Positions 50,537 through 60,155 of a stretch of DNA of 64,000 nt are shown here, piece after piece (within the stretch, counting starts at the first letter, position 1; every line of letters starts with the position of its first letter). The DNA comes from LMUY01 sp964242215 (GTDB lineage: Bacteria > Pseudomonadota > Alphaproteobacteria > Acetobacterales > Acetobacteraceae). The stretch is from assembly GCA_964242215.1 (NCBI GenBank), contig CAXTCJ010000018.1, positions 1-64,000 of the forward strand. The letters run 5' to 3'. The notes beneath the pieces are model-generated. The model worked only from the letters and a program-made list of their open reading frames with translations, made no database searches and was not told the DNA's origin. Both the position numbers and the translations under genes were made by a program.

Positions 50537-51097
50537 ATGATGGACCGCGACCTGAACCGCTCCTGCGCTAGACGATTGCTGCGCACAGTCAGCGGCGCAT
50601 TTTTCCGTTCTGTCTTGGCCGAGAGGGTGGGCGACGTACTTGCGCCCCCCAGCCCCGAAAGCGCGGGGCGTTACCATCGTCCGGGACAAGCCACGCTTTA
50701 TATGAGCCCGAAATTAGAATGGGCGATAATCGCGGTCTCTGGCTACATCCGTGAGGATGGCCGACCTCGTGTAGTAGTGCCGCTGACGCTCAACGAGGCC
50801 CAGGTTCTCGATCAGCATGACGAGGAAGCTTGCAGCGTTCTTGGTGTCGATCGTGATCTGTCAAACGCGCCGTGGAGGTCAGCGTTGGCGGTCGGACAGG
50901 AACCGCCATCATGGCATAACGCCGATGCGGCGCGTGCGGCTGGTGCGGACGGAATCACCGATCGTTCACGCATGATCTCGGGCGGGTGGCACGTTAACCT
51001 ATTCCGTTGGAACGAGCTTGGTGGCCCCTGCGTAACGGTCTGCGGCAATCCGGTCCCCATAAATCTGTCAGTTCACGGGTCGAAATGGGGTCTTTAG
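50537..51097 (+). CDS. RES-domain protein (NAD+-degrading toxin family), no adjacent antitoxin
   Basis: This 186-residue protein has the RES fold pattern: FFRSVLAERVGDVL, then GRYHRPGQATLYMS (the Arg and Tyr that line the NAD site in the family), and later RAAGADGITDRSRMISGGW and HVNLFRW. RES toxins are ADP-ribosyltransferase-like enzymes that deplete NAD+ and are paired with a Xre/MbcA-type antitoxin. No such partner flanks the gene. It may be a solitary domesticated copy, or inactive. AGGATGGC precedes the ATG pair. Confidence 0.78.
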   Translation: MMDRDLNRSCARRLLRTVSGAFFRSVLAERVGDVLAPPSPESAGRYHRPGQATLYMSPKLEWAIIAVSGYIREDGRPRVVVPLTLNEAQVLDQHDEEACSVLGVDRDLSNAPWRSALAVGQEPPSWHNADAARAAGADGITDRSRMISGGWHVNLFRWNELGGPCVTVCGNPVPINLSVHGSKWGL

Positions 51098-51200
51098 CTG
51101 GCCCGACTGAACTCTGCTTCTCTGATCGGCACACCCTGAAGCAGACTGGCGGCTTTCCCACCAAACCTCGCCTTCCGCGTAGCAAAAACGCGCCAAAGCT

Positions 51201-51944
51201 CTAGGGGCTTCCAGACACGGAGAGGGTCTGTCCAGTGATGAAGCCAGCCTCATCCGAGGCGAAGAACATCACGGCGTGCGCGATGTCATTTGGGGTGCCG
51301 AACCGACGCATGGCCGTGCGCTCGATAAGCCCCGTTTGCTGCTCGGCGGAGTAGCCTTGCCACTGCCGTTCATAATCCGGGCTAGTACGTTGGAAACCCG
51401 GTGCAACCGCGTTCACGGTAATGCCGAACGGCCCGAGTTCCTGGCCAAGCTGGCGCGCGAGCCCGATTTCACCTGCTTTGGCCGAAGCATAGGCCTGTAC
51501 GCCGGTCAGGGACGTACGCAGCCCAGCTCCGCTGGCGATGAACACGACCCGGCCAGAGCCTCGCCGTTTCATGCCGGGCACGACCGCTTGTGTCGCCAAA
51601 AAGGCTCCGGTGAGGTTCGCGTCGACAACAGCGCGAAAGTCAGCTTCTGGAACATCCTCCATTGGGCGCGGCGCTTGACCCAGCACACCACCTGCGACGT
51701 ACACCAACACGTCGGCATCCCTCCCGGCGATACTGGTGCAAGCGGACACCCAAGTGCTGACCTCCGCCCGGTTCAGCAGGTTGACCCGGCTGCACTCCGC
51801 TGGCAGGCCAGCCATCTCGTCCAGGAGCCTGTCGGCGGCAAAGATATGGGCGCCAGCTTTGGCAAACCCCTCGACGATGCCGCGCCCGATGCCGCGGGCC
51901 GCCCCCGCTACGAGCACCGCACGGCCCGCGAAATCATGGTGCAT
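51201..51944 (-). CDS. SDR family oxidoreductase
   Basis: This is a 247-residue short-chain dehydrogenase. The Rossmann loop reads VAGAARGIGRGI, Ser is in VFIASGAGLR, and the catalytic Tyr/Lys are in AYASAKAGE, one residue off the usual YxxxK spacing as written (Y-A-S-A-K). NAVAPGF follows. Its ATG overlaps the MHS transporter stop (TGATG), so it is cotranslated with it. It likely metabolises the imported compound. The longer upstream frame is antisense-like and is not used. Confidence 0.88.
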   Translation of the reverse strand: MHHDFAGRAVLVAGAARGIGRGIVEGFAKAGAHIFAADRLLDEMAGLPAECSRVNLLNRAEVSTWVSACTSIAGRDADVLVYVAGGVLGQAPRPMEDVPEADFRAVVDANLTGAFLATQAVVPGMKRRGSGRVVFIASGAGLRTSLTGVQAYASAKAGEIGLARQLGQELGPFGITVNAVAPGFQRTSPDYERQWQGYSAEQQTGLIERTAMRRFGTPNDIAHAVMFFASDEAGFITGQTLSVSGSP

Positions 51945-53230
51945 CAGCGCAACTCCTCGAAAGCAGTTTCCCGGAAGGTCAGGATCGTCAGCGCCGAGAC
52001 CAGGCCTGCTGCCATCAGGTAGAATGTGGGCGCCAGCGGCGTGCCCGTGTGGCCAATGAGCCAGGTCGCAATGAAGGGTGCGAAGCCGCCGAAGATTGCT
52101 ACGGACAAGGCATAGCCGATCGACATCAGCGTGGTCCGGCTGCGGGTGGGGAATAGCTCCACCAGCGCAGCCGGGCCGGTGCCGCCGAATGTTGCGATAA
52201 CCAGGTTGAAGATGATCTGTACCGTCACGATGCCCCAGACCGACCCGGCAGAGACGATGAATTGGAACCCCGGGTAGGACAGCAGCACGAACGCCGTGCA
52301 ACAAAACAGCAGGAGCGGCTTGCGTCCGATCCGGTCCGAAAGGGCCCCCATGACGGGAATGGCGAGGACCAGCACGATCTGAGCCGCAGCACTCGACCAG
52401 AGCGCCTCCGACGGCGACAGCCCAGCATGCTGCTGCGTGAACGTCGGCAAGTAGGTCAGCATCACATAGTACGAAACGGTCCAGAGCACGGTGAAGCCGA
52501 ATGCTCGCAACAGCAGGGCCAAGGGCGAGCCCAAGTCGGCCAACCCGGTCGTCTCGCCGCGCTGCTCCGCTCGAAAGCGTGGGGTTTCTGGCACGTCGCG
52601 CCGCAGCCACAGCCCGATCGGCAGCAGCACAAGGCCGAGCAGAAACGGAATGCGCCATGCCCAGGCATCGACCTGGGCTGTGGTAAACGCCGTATTCAAA
52701 AGTGCGACGACCACGGCGGCAGTTAGCCCGCCGCACACTACGGATGATTGCGAAAACGAGCCGTAGAAGCCGCGGCGCCCTGGCGGCGACCACTCTACGA
52801 TGAAAGCCGTCGCGTTTCCCCACTCCCCCCCGGTCGAAAGGCCCTGCAGCACTCGGCACAACAACAGGAGCACGGGCGCGGCAATCCCGATGGAGCCGTA
52901 ATCCGGGATCAATCCAATACCTGCCGTCCCCACTGCCATCAGCGTGATCGTCAGGATCAGGGTTGATTTGCGACCGCGTAGGTCACCCATGCGGCCCAGC
53001 ACCGCCCCGCCAAGCGGCCGCGCCAAGAACGCCACCCCGAACACGGCGAATGTCGAGAGGAGGGCAGTGTTGGGATCCTGGCCCGGGAAGAACTTGCGGC
53101 TGATGACCGTCGCCAGAAAGCCGTATACGGCGAAATCATAGTATTCGAGGAGATTGCCGATCCCGGCAGCCATGATCGCCTTGCGGGCATCGCGGAATTG
53201 ATTGGGAGCTATCGTTGTGGTCGCGGGCAA
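51944..53230 (-). CDS. MFS transporter, metabolite:H+ symporter (MHS) type
   Basis: This 428-residue, 12-helix MFS protein has the MHS start AAGIGNLLEYYDFAVYGF and FLARPLGGAVLGRMGDLRGR at the helix 2-3 loop, as in the proline/betaine, citrate and oxoglutarate symporters. QGLSTGGEWGNATAFIVE follows. It drives uptake of an organic acid or zwitterion with H+. It forms a two-gene unit with the SDR downstream. The start is ATG 53230. Confidence 0.91.
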   Translation of the reverse strand: MPATTTIAPNQFRDARKAIMAAGIGNLLEYYDFAVYGFLATVISRKFFPGQDPNTALLSTFAVFGVAFLARPLGGAVLGRMGDLRGRKSTLILTITLMAVGTAGIGLIPDYGSIGIAAPVLLLLCRVLQGLSTGGEWGNATAFIVEWSPPGRRGFYGSFSQSSVVCGGLTAAVVVALLNTAFTTAQVDAWAWRIPFLLGLVLLPIGLWLRRDVPETPRFRAEQRGETTGLADLGSPLALLLRAFGFTVLWTVSYYVMLTYLPTFTQQHAGLSPSEALWSSAAAQIVLVLAIPVMGALSDRIGRKPLLLFCCTAFVLLSYPGFQFIVSAGSVWGIVTVQIIFNLVIATFGGTGPAALVELFPTRSRTTLMSIGYALSVAIFGGFAPFIATWLIGHTGTPLAPTFYLMAAGLVSALTILTFRETAFEELR

Positions 53231-53338
53231 GGGTTCCTCCGTGTAAGCGCGGGCCAGTTTTGTGGCTCGGCCATATCCTGTCCATACCCAGCTCGGCTAC
53301 TGCACTCTCATGCATGGCCCGCCCCCCAGGCGCCGAAG

Positions 53339-54301
53339 CTACACCGCCTTGCGCTTCCGCTGCGGACGACGGACTTCCTTGATGAAGTACCAGAAGCCAC
53401 TCCATTGCTGGGCTACGTAGCCCCCCGTCGCCATCGCCTCCGGCGCGTTGCGGTCGCCTGTTGCCGGATACTCATTGGCGAAATTGGCAGTGCGGAACAG
53501 CATGTCCCAAACCGTGAATACAGCCCCGTAGTTGAACGACACCCGCCCGGCGGCATGGTAGCCATGATGTAGCCGGTGGAAGCGCGGCGAGACGATCAGG
53601 CGATCGCCAAGCCAGCCGAACGACATGCGGATGTTGGCGTGGCTCATGCTCTCGACGAAGCGCATCAGTAGCACCAAGATCGGGAATTGCAGCGGCGGAA
53701 TGCCGATCACCAGCCCCACCACGCCGAACCACAGGGCCGAGATCAGATCATCCAGCAAGTGGTTGCGATCATCCGACCAAAAGCTCATTTGTCGCTGCGC
53801 GTGATGCAGCGCGTGCAGCGCGTACCAGCCGCGGAAGCTGTGCGAGAGCCGGTGGCGCCAGTAATCCGCGCAATCCAGGATCAGTGCGTAGATCATGAAG
53901 GTGACGACCGGGTGGCCAAGCAGGCTTGGTACCAGGCTCTCCAGCGTCGGCGGAATGTAATCGAAATCCAGCAGCCAGCCATTCACCAGGACTTGGACCT
54001 CGTAGAAAGCGATGAAGCTCACCACGGGGACGATCCCGACCCGGTTGACGATGGTGTAGCCCATATCCGTCAGCACCGCCTTGCGATTGGCCCATCTCTC
54101 GACCGGCAACAGCGCCTCAAGCGGCCAGCAGATGGCATACGTCATCAGCACGGCGAACATGCCGTAGACGCAGACCAGTGCCCAATCGAACGAGAGTTCC
54201 TCCCACTGCATCCAGCCGAACTGGTACAGCACGGGCAGGATCAGGTATTGGTCGATCGCCCCGGCGATGACGCTGAAAAACCGGTCAAGATCACCCAGCA
54301 T
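53339..54301 (-). CDS. sterol desaturase/fatty acid hydroxylase superfamily membrane protein
   Basis: This 320-residue membrane protein has the eight-histidine diiron pattern of the superfamily: WRHRLSHSF, HALHHAQRQM, and a late HRLHHGYH, between about five hydrophobic helices. Members hydroxylate or desaturate lipids with O2. It lies nine bases after a beta-propeller gene and probably shares its transcript. The lipid substrate is unknown; hopanoid or carotenoid modification are possible roles. Confidence 0.88.
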   Translation of the reverse strand: MLGDLDRFFSVIAGAIDQYLILPVLYQFGWMQWEELSFDWALVCVYGMFAVLMTYAICWPLEALLPVERWANRKAVLTDMGYTIVNRVGIVPVVSFIAFYEVQVLVNGWLLDFDYIPPTLESLVPSLLGHPVVTFMIYALILDCADYWRHRLSHSFRGWYALHALHHAQRQMSFWSDDRNHLLDDLISALWFGVVGLVIGIPPLQFPILVLLMRFVESMSHANIRMSFGWLGDRLIVSPRFHRLHHGYHAAGRVSFNYGAVFTVWDMLFRTANFANEYPATGDRNAPEAMATGGYVAQQWSGFWYFIKEVRRPQRKRKAV

Positions 54302-54310
54302 GTGAGGCGC

Positions 54311-55312
54311 CTATAACGCTTCTGCGGTGATGAGGCCGGGCTGCTGCATCGCCGTGGTCAGGAAGATGCCATGCGGCGAGCGGCCGACATTGATCGTCTC
54401 GTAGTCGCCGGTGACGGGATCCATCACCGCCACCTTCTCGTGGAACCGCAGCGCGATCCACAACTTCCCGTCCGGCGCCACGCCGATGTCGTCGGGGCCC
54501 GCGGCCGGGAATGGATAGGTCCGGCGTAGTTCCATCGACGCCGGGTCCAGCGCAACCAACGAGCCGCCCACTCGGTTGCTGACATACAAGGTCTTGCGAT
54601 CCGGGGTCATGAACAGATTATGCGGCCCGACCCCGGTCTTGATGCGGCGAAGGATCTTGCCGTCTGCCGGATCCAGCTCCGCCACGTGGTCCTCCCCCAT
54701 GACGCAGCACAGCACCTTGCCATTGTGCCACAGCACCCCGGCCGGAACGGCGCCGATCTTGGATGTCCAGCGCACGCTCATAGTTGTGAGGTCCAGCGAC
54801 ACCAGCGTGTGCGATTGCTGCATGGAGTTGAAGCTCCAGCGCGAGTCTGGCGAGAAATCCAGGTGGCTCGGCATTCCGCCGACCGAGAACCGCTTCACCA
54901 GGCTCAGATCGGCGCCATTATAGACGTCGACGTAATCGACGCGGAGCGCGTTCACTACGAAGTAGCGCTGATCTGGCGAGTAGCCGATCTGATACGGATC
55001 GGCCATCTTCTTGTGCCCGAGCGGCTCCCCCGTGGCCGGGTCGACGATGAACAAAGCATTGCCGCTCGCATCGGCGATATACAGCTTGCTCCGATCGGGC
55101 GAGAGCGCCCAGTGCCCCGGCTCCCGCAGGGTGGGCAAGGTCCGCAGCACCTGATGCGTCGCCATGTCGATGATGGAGACGCTAGCCTCGCCGGAGTTCA
55201 TCACCATCGCCAAAGCGGGCGGGCTGTCGGCGCGGGCACGGCCCATCAAGCCGGGCAGCAAAGGGACCGACATGGCGGCAGCCAGAGTCTGCCGACGGGA
55301 CATCATCATCAT
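54311..55312 (-). CDS. YncE-like beta-propeller protein with Tat signal
   Basis: This 333-residue protein has a twin-arginine signal (SRRQTLAAAMSVPLLPG, cleavage near ARA at residue 28) and seven repeated blades such as LSPDRSKLYIADASGNALFI and MTPDRKTLYVSNRVGGSLVA. This is the YncE/NHL-type propeller layout. It is exported folded to the periplasm. It precedes the sterol-desaturase gene. No redox cofactor motif is visible, so a binding or scaffold role is as likely as catalysis. Confidence 0.85.
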   Translation of the reverse strand: MMMMSRRQTLAAAMSVPLLPGLMGRARADSPPALAMVMNSGEASVSIIDMATHQVLRTLPTLREPGHWALSPDRSKLYIADASGNALFIVDPATGEPLGHKKMADPYQIGYSPDQRYFVVNALRVDYVDVYNGADLSLVKRFSVGGMPSHLDFSPDSRWSFNSMQQSHTLVSLDLTTMSVRWTSKIGAVPAGVLWHNGKVLCCVMGEDHVAELDPADGKILRRIKTGVGPHNLFMTPDRKTLYVSNRVGGSLVALDPASMELRRTYPFPAAGPDDIGVAPDGKLWIALRFHEKVAVMDPVTGDYETINVGRSPHGIFLTTAMQQPGLITAEAL

Positions 55313-55403
55313 TGGATCAATCTTTGGCTTTGCAGGGGAGTTTTACATAGCATGTGCTCGACTCACCGGCCATTCCGGTTCGACGCGGCCGTGTGAAAGG
55401 AGT

Positions 55404-56432
55404 CTACGCGGTCTTCCGCGTCACCACCCCGATGTTCGTCTCCACCCGGTCGGGCAGGCCACTCACGACGGTGCGGTTGGCATACCGCCGTGCGAGCGTC
55501 GCGCACAGCATCAATTGCATCTGGTGGAACAGCATCAACGGCAGCACGATCAGCCCCACCTGGGACCCCGCGAACAGAACGCTGGCCATTGGCAAGCCGC
55601 TCGCCAGGCTCTTTTTCGAGCCGCAGAACACCACCACGATCTCGTCCTCGACCGGGAAGCGCAGGACGTAGCGACTGACGATGGTGGTGATCGCCAGCAC
55701 CAGCAACAGCAGCACCAGGGATACGACGACCAACGTGCCCAGGCTTGCGAGGTCTAGCTGGCGCCAGACGCCACTGACCATGCCCTCGCTGAATGCGGTG
55801 TAGATCACCAGCAGGATCGAGCCGCGATCGACGAAGCCGAGCGAGGATTTGTTCCGGGTCAGCCAACCATTGATCCACGGACGCAGCGCCTGCCCGGCCA
55901 GAAACGGCAGCAGCAGCTGCGTGATGATGTCCATCAGGACACTGAACGAGAACCCGCCGCTTTGCGTGTGCATGAGAAACGCGGCGAGCAGCGGGGTGGC
56001 GAAGATACCGATCAGGTTGGAGGCAGACGCGCTGCACAAGGCCGCCGCCACATTGCCCCGGGCGATCGAGGTGAACGCGATCGAGGACTGCACCGTGGAG
56101 GGCAGCACACAAAGAAACATCAGACCGTTGTAGAGCGGGCGGGGCAGGATCGTCTCCGGCAGGTAGCCCAGCGCCAGCCCCAGCAAGGGGAACAGCACGA
56201 AGGTGGAGAGCAGAACCACGCCGTGCAGCCGCCAGTGCGTCAGCCCGGTCAGCGCTGCCTGCGGGGACAGCTTGGCGCCATACATGAAGAATAGGATGCC
56301 GATGGCGATGGTCGCCGCCCAGTTGGCAATGGTGGCGCCGAACCCACTGGCGGGCAGGACCGAGGCGATGCCGACGGTCGCCACCATCATCAGGATGTAG
56401 GGATCGACCGGAGAGCGGAACTTGCGCGCCAT
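55404..56432 (-). CDS. bile acid:sodium symporter (BASS) family, YfeH-like
   Basis: This 342-residue membrane protein has ten predicted helices. It matches the BASS-type fold of the YfeH/SLC10A7 branch, with FMYGAKLSPQ near residue 45, LPSTVQSSIAFTSIARGN in the middle, and FCGSKKSLASGLPMA late (the crossover helix). I place the start at ATG 56432 because the longer frame lacks hydrophobic character. It imports an organic anion with Na+. It is divergent from a LysR gene that probably regulates it. Confidence 0.88.
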   Translation of the reverse strand: MARKFRSPVDPYILMMVATVGIASVLPASGFGATIANWAATIAIGILFFMYGAKLSPQAALTGLTHWRLHGVVLLSTFVLFPLLGLALGYLPETILPRPLYNGLMFLCVLPSTVQSSIAFTSIARGNVAAALCSASASNLIGIFATPLLAAFLMHTQSGGFSFSVLMDIITQLLLPFLAGQALRPWINGWLTRNKSSLGFVDRGSILLVIYTAFSEGMVSGVWRQLDLASLGTLVVVSLVLLLLVLAITTIVSRYVLRFPVEDEIVVVFCGSKKSLASGLPMASVLFAGSQVGLIVLPLMLFHQMQLMLCATLARRYANRTVVSGLPDRVETNIGVVTRKTA

Positions 56433-56521
56433 AGCATCAGCCTTCGTTGCTTCCGCCTTCCTTAACGTGCCGCGGGCCCAATTGGGGCGTTCACTGTTAT
56501 CACGGAGTGCGATAAGCACCG

Positions 56522-57373
56522 ATGATGCTGGATCCCATATTACTGCGAAGCTTCGACGCCGTGGCGCAGACGCACAGCTTCACCGAGGCGGCCCAGCGCC
56601 TGCGCCTCGCGCAATCTACGATAAGCGGCCATGTCGCTCGGCTGGAGCGGTCCTGTGGGCGGCGGCTGTTCGTGCGAGACACCCACAGTGTCGCCTTGAC
56701 CCCGGATGGTGAGGCGATGGCCGGGTTCGCCCGTAGCGTGCTGGAAGCCGACGGCCGCGCGAGACGGCACTTCAGCGCGTCCAACCTGCGCGGGCGGCTT
56801 CGCTTCGGCGTCTCGGAGGATCTGGTGCTGCGTGGCTTACCTGACGTGTTGCGTCAGTTCGTGAAAAGCCATCCGGCGGTCGACCTGGAGCTGACGGTGG
56901 GTCTGAGCGGGTCGATGCACGAGCAGCTGCAGATGGGCGCGCTAGATCTGATTTTCGTCAAGCGCACCGGCCCGGGACAACAGGGGGAGACGGTATGGCG
57001 GGAGCAGCTGGCCTGGATCGGCCGCCCAGATGCCCGGTTTGATCCGGCCCTCCCAGTGCCGCTCATCCTCCTGGCACCACCCAGCATCACTCGTGCCCGC
57101 GCTTTGGAGGTGCTGGAAAAGGCTGGCCGGGCGTGGCGAGTCGTATGCACCAGCTTCTCGCAAAGCGGCAGCTACGCAGCGGCGCTCGCCGGGTTGGGGG
57201 TGGCACCGCATGCTGTCTCCCTGATTCCACCCGGCCTAGTTCAGGTCGACATGGGACTGCCGACTTTGGGTGAGATCGATTTCGTCGTGCTGGGAAAGGC
57301 CGGGGTAGCAGCGCGTACCCTGGCCCGGCTAATCCTGGACAGCGCCCGTTTATTGCGCGGTGGAATTGGCTAG
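56522..57373 (+). CDS. LysR family transcriptional regulator
   Basis: This 283-residue LysR regulator has an N-terminal winged helix (LLRSFDAVAQTHSFTEAAQRL, then AQSTISGHVARLE) and a periplasmic-binding-like effector domain from about residue 90. The 89-base region to the divergent BASS gene contains the expected regulator-promoter overlap. An imported organic anion is its likely inducer. The two ATG codons at 56522 and 56525 are equivalent starts. Confidence 0.92.
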   Translation: MMLDPILLRSFDAVAQTHSFTEAAQRLRLAQSTISGHVARLERSCGRRLFVRDTHSVALTPDGEAMAGFARSVLEADGRARRHFSASNLRGRLRFGVSEDLVLRGLPDVLRQFVKSHPAVDLELTVGLSGSMHEQLQMGALDLIFVKRTGPGQQGETVWREQLAWIGRPDARFDPALPVPLILLAPPSITRARALEVLEKAGRAWRVVCTSFSQSGSYAAALAGLGVAPHAVSLIPPGLVQVDMGLPTLGEIDFVVLGKAGVAARTLARLILDSARLLRGGIG

Positions 57374-57379
57374 CGGGGA

Positions 57380-57544
57380 TCAGCCACCGCGACGCAGTGC
57401 ACGGCGTAGCACTGCCGGATCGGAGACAGGCAGGCTGCACGTGCCGCCGCGGCACACATAGGCGGCAGACGCAGCGAGCCCGAACTCGCCGCCGCCCGGC
57501 GGAGCAACGCGGGTCGGAGCCAGACACGTCATGGCATCCAGCAG
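57380..57544 (-). pseudogene. C-terminal fragment of a DUF255/thioredoxin-domain (YyaL-type) protein
   Basis: The last 54 codons of a minus-strand frame read AAYVCRGGTCSLPVSDPAVL. This resembles, from memory, the very end of long thioredoxin-domain proteins of the YyaL/SSP411 family, which usually exceed 600 residues. Upstream codons do not continue the homology. The remainder of the gene was lost, leaving a tail beside the LysR gene. The assignment rests on a short motif only. Confidence 0.45.
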
Positions 57545-57844
57545 AGGCCCCGAGATCGCTGGCTGGATCGACTGCGGCGTCCGCCTTGCGTGCAGAGAGT
57601 GGCGGATGTTTGAGTGCCTGCATCGCTTGTATTCCGCGACTCGGCTGCAGCCTACTCGAACGCTCTTTGCAGAGATCGGCGTCCGCCCGAGGGCCAAGAA
57701 GTCCTGGCAACCACTCGGATGCGAGAACCACCTTATTTGCTGTGGTTGAGCACGCGGGACTGCCTGCTCGGATGGACGGAATGGAGAAGCAATCCTAGTC
57801 TCGCGTCCGCCTGGTCCGCCGGGCCAAGATAAGGGAGATGACCC
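57545..57844. other. 300-base gap without recognised gene
   Basis: This lies between the DUF255-type tail and the LVIVD protein gene. Frames on both strands are short or lack starts. I see no repeat or RNA motif. Confidence 0.4.
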
Positions 57845-59164
57845 ATGCGCGTCACAGTGGCGATGCTCAATCTGGCAGTCGGGCTCGTATGCCTGCTGGT
57901 CTGCACACAATCCGAGAGCGCCCGCGCTGCGGACACGCCGGCGGAAGCCATGAACATGGAGATCGTCGGCCGAAACGACCTTGGTGGTGCCGGCAAAGGC
58001 GGCGAAGGACTCGCGATCAAGCAGTATCCGGACGGCCGTCGGGTGCTGTTCCTCGCCCACGAATCCGCCCCGATGTGCATGAGCATCCTGGACGTGACTC
58101 ATCCGGAGACCCCCACCCTTATTACGCAAATCCCGGCCGAGGCGGACTATATCCGCTGCAACTCGCTGGCGTTGAGCGGCGACACCGTGGTGGTCGCGCA
58201 CCAGACCACGAAGCCGGGCCAGCCCTTTGCCGGGCTCGACATCTACAACATGGCCGACCCGGGGCATCCGCAGAAAATTTCCCACTTCGACACGTCTGGA
58301 CCGCATTCCCGCGGCGTGCACTGGTTGTGGTTCACCGACGGTCACTACGCCTATATCTCCACCGGCGCTGCGGACTTCGAGCCACGTAACGCCGATGACG
58401 ATCAGTTCTTGATGATCGTGGACCTGCACGACCCGGCGCATCCCACGGAGGCCGGCCGTTGGTGGCTGCCGGGCACGCGGGTGGGCGATGCCGCCGAGCC
58501 GCCGCCGCGCGTGGAGTCGGTCGAGAACGGCATGCGGCTGCATTCCATCATTGTCCCTGCCTCCCGCCCGGACCGCGCTTATGCCGGCTGGATCGATGGT
58601 GGCTGGGTGATTCTCGACGTATCGGATAAAGCTCACCCGAAGATCGTGGCCCGGCGCACCTGGCAGGGGCTCGACAACGGTTTCGCCCACACGGTGCTCC
58701 CCCTGCCTGACCGCGGCATCGCCATCCAGACCGAGGAGGCAACGCTCGACAACTGCAAGGACTGGCCGAAGCGGAACTGGGTGTGGGACCTTTCCGATGA
58801 GAAGAACCCGATCCCGCTCGCCGTGTTCCCGCCTGCGCCAGACCAGAAGGCGCTCTGTGCCGCGGGCGGCCGGTTCGGCGCCCACAACATCGACATGAAC
58901 CGTCCGATCAGCACGTCCCGCACACTCGAGAACACGGTCGTCGGCAGTTATTTCAACGGTGGCGTTCGGATTACCTCCATTGCGGACCCAAACCATCCGG
59001 TGGAAATCGGCTACTATATCCCGGCTGCGCCGCCGGGTAATCCGACTCACACGATCCAGATAAACGACGTCTACGTGGACGAGAACGGGCTGATCTACGC
59101 CAACGACCGGCTCACCGGTGGCCTCTACATTCTGCGTTATACGGGCAAAGTGCCGCTGGACTGA
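57845..59164 (+). CDS. LVIVD-repeat-like secreted beta-propeller protein
   Basis: This 439-residue exported protein has a cleavable signal peptide (cleavage near residue 28, SARA). Repeats of the form DxTHPxxPxLIxQ, such as ILDVTHPETPTLITQ and VSDKAHPKIVARRTW, are typical of LVIVD propeller repeats. The sequence keeps several His/Asp pairs but no recognisable catalytic motif. GGGAG precedes the ATG. It is a single gene, and its function is unknown. Confidence 0.75.
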   Translation: MRVTVAMLNLAVGLVCLLVCTQSESARAADTPAEAMNMEIVGRNDLGGAGKGGEGLAIKQYPDGRRVLFLAHESAPMCMSILDVTHPETPTLITQIPAEADYIRCNSLALSGDTVVVAHQTTKPGQPFAGLDIYNMADPGHPQKISHFDTSGPHSRGVHWLWFTDGHYAYISTGAADFEPRNADDDQFLMIVDLHDPAHPTEAGRWWLPGTRVGDAAEPPPRVESVENGMRLHSIIVPASRPDRAYAGWIDGGWVILDVSDKAHPKIVARRTWQGLDNGFAHTVLPLPDRGIAIQTEEATLDNCKDWPKRNWVWDLSDEKNPIPLAVFPPAPDQKALCAAGGRFGAHNIDMNRPISTSRTLENTVVGSYFNGGVRITSIADPNHPVEIGYYIPAAPPGNPTHTIQINDVYVDENGLIYANDRLTGGLYILRYTGKVPLD

Positions 59165-59294
59165 TGGCTAGGCTGGCGATGGATGTTCGCCCTCATTCCG
59201 TTGCTGTTCGGCATGCTCGACTCATTGTTCGGCGGCGTCGCGTAGGACTGGTTCGCGCATCGCGGCGTCTCGCCGCTGCGATGCCGGCAACCTG

Positions 59295-60155
59295 CTAGGA
59301 TTTCTGCGTCCAAAGCTCCCGCACAACCGGAGGCGCCTTGGCCGGGTCGATGCCACGAGCCTTCAAATAAGTCTCGTACATCGCTTGGGTCTGGCCGGTC
59401 GTATAGTAGAAATCGAGCGCCGTCCCGAGCCAGTCGCGCCAAGTCTTGTCAGGCTCCCGCCGCACCCCGGCCGAGGTGGCGGAGTAGCGGATGGGTTCCG
59501 GCAGCACCACGGTGCCCAGCTTGGACTTCTGCTGCATCAACACCAGGGCCGGGTGATAGAAGCACAGCGCCGTCAACTGGCCGGCCTGGAACGCCAACAG
59601 GGCCGGGTCCAACCCAGGAAACCGTTTGATCGTGGCAAGCGGCAGCCGGGCCGTCACGTCGCGGTCGGGAGCCGTGCCAAGGGCAACGCCGATGGTAACA
59701 TCAGGCTTGTCCAGGTCACTCCAACTCCGCGCGCTCACGCCGTCACGCAACAGAACGCCCTGGGCGTAGTAGAAGAAGGGCTGCACGGGGAAGTCGATCG
59801 CCAACGCCCGCTGCGGCGTCGCATCCAGCACGAACTGCACGTCGTACTGCCCCGCTTGCAGCCCTGCGACCGCGGTGGCCCAGGTCGTCTCCACCGTCAC
59901 GAGCTTGACGTTCAGGTCATGGGCGATGGCCTCCCCCGCCAGCGTGCCGATGCCGCCCCAGGTGCCGGTCGCCAGGTCCTTGTAGAACCAGGGCTCTCCC
60001 GGAACGACGCCGATACGGACTTCGCCGGCCGAGCGAATGCGCTCCCAGGTGGATGGTGGCGTCTGCGCACGAGCCGAGCCGGCCGCAGCTAGGCCAGCCA
60101 CCCCGGCCAGTCCCAAGCCCAACGCCGTGCGGCGATGCCGGTCGTGGTCAGCCAT
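59295..60155 (-). CDS. extracellular solute-binding protein (SBP family 3)
   Basis: This 286-residue periplasmic protein has a Tat-like or Sec signal (RHRRTALGLGLAG, cleavage near ARAQ at residue 31) and the family 3 layout starting VRIGVVPGEPWFYKD and ending YETYLKARGID. Such proteins bind amino acids or small acids for an ABC importer. No permease or ATPase gene is adjacent. It diverges from the enolase-superfamily gene at 60226. Confidence 0.86.
   Translation of the reverse strand: MADHDRHRRTALGLGLAGVAGLAAAGSARAQTPPSTWERIRSAGEVRIGVVPGEPWFYKDLATGTWGGIGTLAGEAIAHDLNVKLVTVETTWATAVAGLQAGQYDVQFVLDATPQRALAIDFPVQPFFYYAQGVLLRDGVSARSWSDLDKPDVTIGVALGTAPDRDVTARLPLATIKRFPGLDPALLAFQAGQLTALCFYHPALVLMQQKSKLGTVVLPEPIRYSATSAGVRREPDKTWRDWLGTALDFYYTTGQTQAMYETYLKARGIDPAKAPPVVRELWTQKS

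Noticed and set aside
57545..59050. Long minus-strand frame across the LVIVD-repeat gene
   Set aside because: Antisense to a protein with a signal peptide and repeats; only its last 54 codons have recognisable homology and are called separately.
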